From positions 1 to 23,087 of the forward strand of contig NZ_DASSMH010000094.1 in the NCBI RefSeq assembly GCF_035688975.1: a stretch of DNA of 23,087 nucleotides, in the 5' to 3' direction. The stretch comes from CALMNV01 sp035688975. GTDB taxonomy: Bacteria > Actinomycetota > Actinomycetes > Actinomycetales > Dermatophilaceae. How positions within the stretch are numbered: the stretch's first letter is position 1; every line of letters begins with the position of its first letter. The notes under the pieces are model-generated. The model had not been told where the DNA came from. It worked only from the letters and a program-made list of their open reading frames with translations, and made no database searches. This document shows, piece by piece, positions 14,318-19,830 of this stretch. Both the position numbers and the translations under genes were made by a program.

Positions 14318-14854
14318 TCAGCCCGGGGCCCGGCCGCGCAGGCCCAGCGCGTCGAGGGCCCGCGCGATCACCTCCTCGGTGCTCCCCTCGGCGCTCACCG
14401 TGACGCCCGGTTCGTCGCTCCCCAGGGGCTCGAGCAGTCGCAGCTGGCTCTCCAGCAGCGAGGAGGGCATGTAGTGCCCGGTGCGGCGGCTCAGCCGGGC
14501 GCGGATCACCTCGTCGGGCGCCGTCACGTGGCAGAAGCGCACCTGTGGCCGACCCTCCCGCAGCAGCTCCCGGTAGCGGCGGCGCAGGGCTGAGCACGTC
14601 ACCACGGTGGGCTCGCCCCGCTCCCGCCGGGCGTCGATCCACTGGCCGATGAGGCGCAGCCACGGCCACCGGTCCTCGTCGGTGAGCGGCTCGCCCCGGC
14701 GCATCTTCTCGACGTTCGCCTCCGGGTGGAAGTCGTCACCCTCGGCGAGCTGCCACCCCATCGCGTCCGCGATGCCCCTGGCGACGGTGCTCTTCCCGCA
14801 CCCGGAGACCCCCATGACGACCACGACGTCCGATCCCCGGCCCTCACCAGCCAT
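14318..14854 (-). CDS. gntK: Gluconokinase, shikimate-kinase-like (GntK)
   Basis: The 178-residue kinase has the P-loop GVSGCGKST at residues 15-23. The gluconokinase-specific substrate segments EGDDFHPEANVEKMRRGEPL and DEDRWPWLRLIGQW follow, then the TCSALRRRYRELLR helix and SSLLESQLRLLEPL near the C-terminus. It would phosphorylate D-gluconate to 6-phosphogluconate, feeding the pentose phosphate pathway. No gluconate permease or GntR regulator is in view, so it stands alone. TAGGCT lies 7 nt before the ATG. It diverges from the ABC-2 operon. Confidence 0.95.
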   Translation of the reverse strand: MAGEGRGSDVVVVMGVSGCGKSTVARGIADAMGWQLAEGDDFHPEANVEKMRRGEPLTDEDRWPWLRLIGQWIDARRERGEPTVVTCSALRRRYRELLREGRPQVRFCHVTAPDEVIRARLSRRTGHYMPSSLLESQLRLLEPLGSDEPGVTVSAEGSTEEVIARALDALGLRGRAPG

Positions 14855-14861
14855 GTCCGGC

Positions 14862-14867
14862 AGCCTA
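14862..14867 (-). promoter_or_regulatory. -10 element of a probable leaderless promoter for gntK
   Basis: TAGGCT on the minus strand, 7 nt before the gluconokinase ATG. It lies 19 bp from the oppositely directed TAGGGT at 14887. Confidence 0.5.
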
Positions 14868-14886
14868 GTCCCGGGCGCCGCGCCGG

Positions 14887-14892
14887 TAGGGT
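14887..14892 (+). promoter_or_regulatory. -10 element for the ABC-2 operon
   Basis: TAGGGT followed by 8 nt and GTG 14901. The spacing is slightly longer than at other genes, so the transcript may carry one or two leader bases. Confidence 0.45.
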
Positions 14893-14900
14893 GGCTCCTC

Positions 14901-15719
14901 GTGCCGTCGTCGGGATCCGCTGGGCCGAGGAGCTTCTGGCTGCTCGCGCGCGCCGGCCTACGCCGGCAGTCGACCTACCGGCTGGCCCTGCTGGCCGGGA
15001 TGGCGACCAACTCCGCCTTCGGCCTCATCCGTGCCTCGATCGTGCTCGCGGCCCTCGCCTCTGCCGGCTCGCGTATCGGTGGGTACGACGCCCCCACCGC
15101 CGTCGCGTTCGTCTGGTGGGGTCAGGCGCTGCTCGGCACGGTCAACCTCTGGGGCTTCTCCGACATCAAGGACCGGGTGCGGACGGGCGACGTGGCCGTC
15201 GACTTCCTGCGCCCCGTCGATCCCCAGCTCGCCTATCTGGCAGCCGATCTGGGCCGGGCCGCGGTGAACCTGGCGGCCCGCGGCCTGCCCACCCTGGCGA
15301 TCGGCGCGCTTCTCTTCGAGCTGACCTGGCCTCCCGGTGCGCTGGCCTGGGTCGTCGGGCTCGGGTCGGTCTGCCTCGCGGTCGTCGTGGCGTTCGCCGG
15401 CAACTTCCTCGTCAACCTCCTCGCCTTCTGGCTCGTCGAGGTCCGCGGCATACAGCTCGTGTGGATGATCACCGCCGGGCTCTTCTGCGGCCTCTACCTG
15501 CCTGTGCCGTGGTTCCCCCACTGGCTGCGTACGATCGCGCAGTGGTCGCCCTTCCCCTCGATGATGCAGAACCCGATCGACATCCTCGCCGGCCGCGTCG
15601 TCGGCGCGGACGTCTGGGGGGCCCTCGGCAGCCAGGTCTTCTGGGCCGTGATGCTGCTCGCCGTCGGCCAGGTCGTCCTCCGGGCCGGCCGTCGCCGGCT
15701 GGAGGTGCAGGGTGGCTGA
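14901..15719 (+). CDS. ABC-2 family transporter permease, first subunit
   Basis: The 272-residue protein has about six hydrophobic segments, including YRLALLAGMATNSAFGLIRA near the start and VCLAVVVAFAGNFLVNLLAFW in the middle. The NLWGFSDIKDRVRTGDVAVD and FLRPVDPQLAYLAADLGR stretches resemble the IRSGQVDAFYVRPLP region of the next gene, so the two are probably paralogous subunits of the ABC2_membrane_6 (DUF990) type. The GTG start is inferred from the nearby -10 hexamer and from where family-like sequence begins; the frame is open further upstream, over gntK. The 3' end overlaps the next gene by 8 bp. Confidence 0.85.
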   Translation: MPSSGSAGPRSFWLLARAGLRRQSTYRLALLAGMATNSAFGLIRASIVLAALASAGSRIGGYDAPTAVAFVWWGQALLGTVNLWGFSDIKDRVRTGDVAVDFLRPVDPQLAYLAADLGRAAVNLAARGLPTLAIGALLFELTWPPGALAWVVGLGSVCLAVVVAFAGNFLVNLLAFWLVEVRGIQLVWMITAGLFCGLYLPVPWFPHWLRTIAQWSPFPSMMQNPIDILAGRVVGADVWGALGSQVFWAVMLLAVGQVVLRAGRRRLEVQGG

Positions 15720-16530
15720 GCCCGCCGTCGCCAGGCACCTGCGGCCCTACCGCGTCCTGCTCGCCTCGCGGGTGCGGGCTCAGCTGCAGTACCGCACCTC
15801 GTTCGTCACCGACGTCCTCGGCACCGTCGGCGTGGGCCTTGCCGAGCTCGCCGAGGTCTGGGTCGTCTTCGCCAACGTCCCGGTCCTCGGCGGCCTCGAC
15901 TTCACCGCGGCGCTGCTCGTCTTCGCCCTCAGCAACATCGGGTTCTCGCTGGCAGACCTGTTGGTCGGCCACCTCGACGGCCTCCCCACCTACATCCGGT
16001 CCGGGCAGGTCGACGCCTTCTACGTGCGGCCCCTGCCGCTGCTGGCGCAGCTCATGACGAGCGACATCTCGCTGCGCCGGGTCGGGCGCCTCGCCGTCGC
16101 GGTCACGGCCCTCGTCGTCGCCCTCACCACGGCGCACGTGGCATGGTCCGCGACGACGGCGGTGCTCATCGTCCTCACGGTCGTCAGCGGCACCGCCATC
16201 TTCGCGGCCCTGTTCACGGCGGCGGGTGGCCTGCAGTTCTTCCTCGTCAACGGTGCGGAGTTCACCAACGCCTTCACCTACGGCGGCGCGTATGCCGCGC
16301 AGCAGAGCCAGCGCGTCTTCCCCGGGCCGCTGCGGATCTTCTGGACGTTCGTCGTCCCGACCGCCTTCGTGGCCTACCTGCCCGCGCTCGCGATCCTCGA
16401 CCTGCCGGGCGACGCCCTCGGGCCGCCCTGGCTCGCGTGGTGCACGCCGGTGGCGGCGCTGCTCGCGTGGGCGATGGCCGGCCTGTGCTGGCGGCTCGGC
16501 ACCCGGCACTACCAAGGAGCAGGCGGATGA
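15712..16530 (+). CDS. ABC-2 family transporter permease, second subunit
   Basis: The 272-residue membrane protein has about six hydrophobic segments, such as VALTTAHVAWSATTAVLIVL near the middle and PWLAWCTPVAALLAWAMAGL near the end. It is preceded by a basic, presumably cytoplasmic, N-terminus. The conserved LPTYIRSGQVDAFYVRPLP and GGAYAAQQSQRVFPGPLRIF segments fit DUF990-type permeases, which act as heterodimers with a paralogue and one ATPase. The GTG start lies inside the previous gene and its TGA overlaps the ATG of the ATPase gene (ATGA), so all three are coupled. Cargo is unknown. Confidence 0.87.
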   Translation: MAEPAVARHLRPYRVLLASRVRAQLQYRTSFVTDVLGTVGVGLAELAEVWVVFANVPVLGGLDFTAALLVFALSNIGFSLADLLVGHLDGLPTYIRSGQVDAFYVRPLPLLAQLMTSDISLRRVGRLAVAVTALVVALTTAHVAWSATTAVLIVLTVVSGTAIFAALFTAAGGLQFFLVNGAEFTNAFTYGGAYAAQQSQRVFPGPLRIFWTFVVPTAFVAYLPALAILDLPGDALGPPWLAWCTPVAALLAWAMAGLCWRLGTRHYQGAGG

Positions 16531-17465
16531 GCACCCCGATCGTGCAGACGCGCGACCTCGTCCGCGACTTCAAGCGGCTGCGGGCCGTCGACCATCTGAG
16601 CCTCACCGTGCAGCCCGGCGAGTCGGTCGGCTACATCGGTGCCAACGGGGCCGGGAAGTCCACGACGATCAAGATGCTCACCGGGATCCTCAAGCCCACC
16701 TCGGGCCTCGTCCGCACGTGTGGCCTGGACCCGATGCGTCGGCGCATCGACGTCGCGCGGCGAGTCGGGGTCGTCTTCGGCCAGCGGTCGCAGCTGTGGT
16801 GGGACCTGCCGCTGCGCGAGTCCTTCGTCATCCTCGGCGCCATCCACCGGCTGGCGCCGGCCGTGGCCCGGCAGCGGACCGCCACCCTCGTCGAGGAGCT
16901 GGAGATGGGCGCGGAGCTCGGCACTCCCGTCCGGTCGCTCTCCCTGGGCCAGCGGATGCGCGCCGAGATCGCGGCGGCACTGCTGCACTCCCCGGAGCTG
17001 CTCATCCTCGACGAGCCGACGATCGGCCTGGACGTGCTGTCCAAGCAGCGGCTGCGGCAGTTCCTCATCGCCGAGCGCCGCGAGCGGGGGACGACGCTGC
17101 TGCTCACGACCCACGACATGGGCGACATCCAGCGCCTGTGCGAGCGGGTGCTCGTCGTCGACCGCGGCCGACTCGCCTTCGACGGCTCGCTGGGCGGCCT
17201 CGCGGCGACCGTCGGGGCGCAGCGGCTGCTCGTCGTCGACCTCGCCGCCCCGGGCCCGCAGCTGCACGGCATACCGGGTGCGACGCTCGTCGGCAGCGAG
17301 TCGGGAGGGCTGCGGCAACGCCTCGCGTTCGACGCCGGGACGACGACCGCGGCCGCGGTCCTCGCCGCCGTCTCCGCCCGCGCCGAGGTGCGCGACCTCG
17401 CCATCGAGGAGCCCGACATCGAGGACGTGGTGAGGCGCATCTACGCCGCCTCCGGGCGGGGCTAG
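16527..17465 (+). CDS. ABC transporter ATP-binding protein for the ABC-2 permease pair
   Basis: The 312-residue ATPase has Walker A GANGAGKST, the Q-loop region VVFGQRSQLWWDLPL, a variant signature LSLGQRMRAEIAAAL (Leu in place of the first Gly), Walker B LLILDEPTIGLD, and H-loop LLTTHDMGDI. The GQRSQLWWDLP region is typical of the subgroup that partners DUF990 permeases. A C-terminal domain of about 80 residues follows, ending in EPDIEDVVRRIY. AAGGAG lies 7 nt before the ATG, one of the clearest ribosome sites here. Known members of this three-part type export or handle diverse substrates, so none is assigned. Confidence 0.93.
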   Translation: MSTPIVQTRDLVRDFKRLRAVDHLSLTVQPGESVGYIGANGAGKSTTIKMLTGILKPTSGLVRTCGLDPMRRRIDVARRVGVVFGQRSQLWWDLPLRESFVILGAIHRLAPAVARQRTATLVEELEMGAELGTPVRSLSLGQRMRAEIAAALLHSPELLILDEPTIGLDVLSKQRLRQFLIAERRERGTTLLLTTHDMGDIQRLCERVLVVDRGRLAFDGSLGGLAATVGAQRLLVVDLAAPGPQLHGIPGATLVGSESGGLRQRLAFDAGTTTAAAVLAAVSARAEVRDLAIEEPDIEDVVRRIYAASGRG

Positions 17466-17490
17466 GCCGCAGCCGGACCCGGGTCGAGCG

Positions 17491-17508
17491 CCTTAAGAGG
17501 TCCTTAAG
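17491..17508. promoter_or_regulatory. 11-bp-phased CCTTAAG direct repeat, candidate regulator binding site
   Basis: CCTTAAG-AGGT-CCTTAAG: two identical heptamers with a 4-bp spacer, so the copies lie on one face of the helix. This is the geometry of OmpR/PhoB-type response-regulator boxes. It stands 71 bp before the start of the small secreted protein gene and is A/T-rich against its surroundings. The regulator is unknown. Confidence 0.5.
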
Positions 17509-17578
17509 CGGTGGGGTCGAGGGTTGGCCTCATCAGCAAGAGCCACCCCGGCCGCACCACAGAAAGGGAACCGCCGCC

Positions 17579-18148
17579 ATGAACACCCAGAGTGCATCGC
17601 CTCGCATCCTCCGGGCCCCGAGAATCGTTGGTCGCCTGCTCACGGCCGCGGTCCTCGCCCTCTCGCTGGCCTTCGGTGCCGGCGCCACCCAGGCCTCCGC
17701 CTACACCTGGACGCAGTCGGGCTACTGGCGCGGGGGCTTCCAGGGCCAGCAGGTGCAGGGGCAATACGTCGCGGTCGCCAACAACGGCATCATCACGCGG
17801 TTCCCCGGCATCAAGGTGCCGGGCCCGTGGATCACCCGCTCCAACGCGACAGCCGGTACGCAGACCCTCGTCTACGTCGTCAACGTCTACCAGTGGTCCA
17901 GCAACGGCTGGCTCTACCACGGCGACAAGACACGCACGCTCTACTACACCCTGCCGTCGGGGTCCGGCGCCCGCTACCTCGACACCCAGTACATCCAGAC
18001 CGGCTCGGGCACGTGGCGGGTCGTCCTCGGGCTCGCGTGGTCCTGGAACGGCGGGACCGCAGCAGTCAAGATGGACTACAACCAGCCCGGCGACTACTCC
18101 TGCCTCATCGCGGCGTGCAACGCGCGCAACGGCTACCTCGTGCTCTGA
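17579..18148 (+). CDS. Small secreted protein, Tyr/Trp-rich, unknown function
   Basis: The 189-residue precursor has a Sec signal peptide: basic N-terminus, hydrophobic LLTAAVLALSLAFGAGA near residues 20-36, and an ASA cleavage site before Tyr 42. The mature part, about 148 residues, is rich in Tyr, Trp, Gly, Val and Thr with alternating hydrophobic patterns (YTWTQSGYWRGG, TLVYVVNVYQWSSNGWLYHG), so an all-beta fold is likely. Two cysteines close to the C-terminus (175 and 180) may form a disulfide. I do not recognise a family. AGGGA lies 10 nt before ATG 17579. It has its own promoter region with a CCTTAAG repeat, and a strong hairpin follows. Confidence 0.85.
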   Translation: MNTQSASPRILRAPRIVGRLLTAAVLALSLAFGAGATQASAYTWTQSGYWRGGFQGQQVQGQYVAVANNGIITRFPGIKVPGPWITRSNATAGTQTLVYVVNVYQWSSNGWLYHGDKTRTLYYTLPSGSGARYLDTQYIQTGSGTWRVVLGLAWSWNGGTAAVKMDYNQPGDYSCLIAACNARNGYLVL

Positions 18149-18150
18149 GC

Positions 18151-18210
18151 GATCAGGGACGAGCAGGGACGAGCAGGGACGAGCAGGGACGAGCAGGGGC
18201 GAGCAGGGGC
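18151..18210. repeat. 10-bp tandem repeat after the small secreted protein gene
   Basis: Six abutting 10-bp units: GATCAGGGAC, GAGCAGGGAC three times, then GAGCAGGGGC twice. The array starts 2 bp after the stop codon and runs directly into the terminator hairpin. Confidence 0.9.
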
Positions 18211-18241
18211 GCGGCCCGCCGGTCGATGACCGGCGGGCCGC
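18211..18241. terminator. Perfect 14-bp bidirectional hairpin terminator
   Basis: GCGGCCCGCCGGTC (18211-18224), a GAT loop, and GACCGGCGGGCCGC (18228-18241) form a perfect stem between two converging genes. It is the strongest hairpin I saw in the window. Confidence 0.85.
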
Positions 18242-18261
18242 CCCGTCGTGAGTGCCTTGCC

Positions 18262-19698
18262 TCAGCGGGCGCGCCAGCGGCTGAAGCCGGTCGTGCGCAC
18301 CACCATGAGGGCGTCTCCGTCGGGCAGCGTGCGGCTGCTCGTCGCGAGCCCCCGTCGGTCGACGCACGCCTTGATGCCCGTCGTGGGCGGCTCACCCGAG
18401 GAGGGGCAGGCCGGCACGATGGCGTAGGACGTCGTGCCGGTCGGGGCTCGTTCGACGACGAGCTGTCGCCAGGTCCGGCCGCCCAGGACCGAGGTGTCGT
18501 AGCGCAGTCCCAGCACGGCCGGGTCGGTCGAGCTCACGGTCATCCCCGTGGCCCCGGCGTGCACCTGCTCACCGAGGGTGCCCGCCGGCCCGGGGCCGTC
18601 GGGCGCGAGCTCGATGAGGGCGCCGTCGGCGTCGCTCGCGGGGACCCGGATCGTGCCCGTCTGCGGCTGCTGCGCGTCGGCGACCGGCTCGCAGGCATAG
18701 CTGCTGCCGTTGCAGGCGCCGAAGCCGTAGGCGTCCGTGCTGCCCACCGTCACCGCGTGGCGGACCTGGTCCGGCATGCTCAACGTGCCCTGCCCGACGC
18801 GAATGGTCCCTGCGCCGGCCCGCGTGTAGCTGCCGACGACGACGCTCGTCCCGGTCCCCGCCGACTTGTGCACGAGGCCGGCGTTGGTGACCGCCGAGAG
18901 CGCGCTCACGCCGTAGAGCGTTCTCCCCTCGTACCACCCGCCGTTGTTGGTGATCAGCAGGGTGCCCACCCCCGTCGTCGTGGTCCGGGGCAGCAGCTCG
19001 AGGGAGGTCCCGCGGTCAGCCGCGACGTATGCCGTGCCGCGCAGCCTGAGGGTGCCCCGCACCTTCAGCTGGTACTGGTCGAAGAGGTTGACGCCGAGCG
19101 GGGTGACGTCGACGAGGCCGTTGTCACCGACGACGAGGAGACCGCGGGGCCCTGTCACCGCCGCCCCGCACGTGCCCCCCGTGCCGCACCGCCGGGTGGT
19201 GATGGTGCTTGCGCCGAGGGTGGTGCTCGTCCACGTGAGGCGACCGAGCAGCTCGATCCGCCCCGGCCCACCCAGCGTGCCCGACAGCGCGGTGACGGAG
19301 CCCCCGCGCAGGTAGCTCGGCCTCGTGGCCTGGTCGCCGTGCACGAGCAGCGTGGACCCGCGCTGCAGGTTCAGGGTGGTGCCGGTTGCGACGTCGATCG
19401 CCTGCAGCTCGGCGGATTCCCCGGCTGCCATCGTGACGGGTCCGTGGGCGTCGATGCAGACGTACCCGGTGCTGCGGTCGGTGAGGTCCGGTGCGCGGTT
19501 GCGCGACCAGTTGCCGGGGGTGACCCACAAGCCGTCGCCGGCCGCTCCGGTCCACACGTTCTTCTGCATGCCGGTGAGGGAGCAGAAGGCCGGCGCGGCA
19601 CTGGCGGGAGCCGTGAGTGCGCTCGGGGCCCCGAGCGCGGCGAGGGCGGCGCCGATCACGAGTGCGGCGGCTCGACCGTGGCGAAGCCTCAATGGCAT
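18262..19698 (-). CDS. Secreted beta-helix-like repeat protein
   Basis: The 478-residue precursor has a signal peptide (basic start, AAALVIGAALAALGAPSALT, ASA cleavage before residue 35). The mature protein opens with NVWTGAAGDGLWVTPGNWS, a pattern often found at the head of bacterial beta-helical surface proteins. Many short turns follow with repeating G-T-L/V-x-V strands (GTTLNLQRGSTLLV, RGTLRLRGTAYV, GTIRVGQGTLSM), consistent with a right-handed beta-helix. Six or more cysteines (for example TRRCGTGGTCG, FGACNGSSYACE) could make disulfides outside the cell. No catalytic motif or cell-wall anchor was recognised. AAGGAGAG stands just before the ATG. It diverges from the AfsR-like regulator gene. 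Confidence 0.85.
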   Translation of the reverse strand: MPLRLRHGRAAALVIGAALAALGAPSALTAPASAAPAFCSLTGMQKNVWTGAAGDGLWVTPGNWSRNRAPDLTDRSTGYVCIDAHGPVTMAAGESAELQAIDVATGTTLNLQRGSTLLVHGDQATRPSYLRGGSVTALSGTLGGPGRIELLGRLTWTSTTLGASTITTRRCGTGGTCGAAVTGPRGLLVVGDNGLVDVTPLGVNLFDQYQLKVRGTLRLRGTAYVAADRGTSLELLPRTTTTGVGTLLITNNGGWYEGRTLYGVSALSAVTNAGLVHKSAGTGTSVVVGSYTRAGAGTIRVGQGTLSMPDQVRHAVTVGSTDAYGFGACNGSSYACEPVADAQQPQTGTIRVPASDADGALIELAPDGPGPAGTLGEQVHAGATGMTVSSTDPAVLGLRYDTSVLGGRTWRQLVVERAPTGTTSYAIVPACPSSGEPPTTGIKACVDRRGLATSSRTLPDGDALMVVRTTGFSRWRAR

Positions 19699-19727
19699 GG
19701 TGCTCTCCTTGCGTGCGAAGGTGCCTC

Positions 19728-19733
19728 ACTGTA
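19728..19733 (-). promoter_or_regulatory. Possible -10 element for the beta-helix protein gene
   Basis: TACAGT on the minus strand, about 30 nt before the ATG, leaving room for the AAGGAGAG ribosome site. I could not see a matching -35. It shares the 132-bp divergent control region with the AfsR-like gene. Confidence 0.35.
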
Positions 19734-19818
19734 GGGGCGGTCCGGCGTCGCCATGACCCGAATCCCCGTCGCGGTGAGCCGACCGGCCAAAGCGTCTGCC
19801 TGGCCGAGCCGCAACGAA

Positions 19819-19824
19819 TACCCT
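19819..19824 (+). promoter_or_regulatory. -10 element of a probable leaderless promoter for the AfsR-like gene
   Basis: TACCCT followed by 6 nt and GTG 19831, the same spacing as at 1595, 4058 and 10738. Confidence 0.55.
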
Positions 19825-19830
19825 GTGCCC

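Noticed and set aside
17466..17578. Riboswitch (for example c-di-AMP type) before the small secreted protein gene, suggested by disA nearby
   Set aside because: I could not identify conserved riboswitch stems or loops; only the CCTTAAG repeat stands out.
16226..19734. Long open frames overlapping the ABC ATPase and the secreted-protein genes in other frames
   Set aside because: They share sequence with motif-bearing genes on another frame or strand and are Arg/Ala/Pro-rich nonsense outside the true coding parts.
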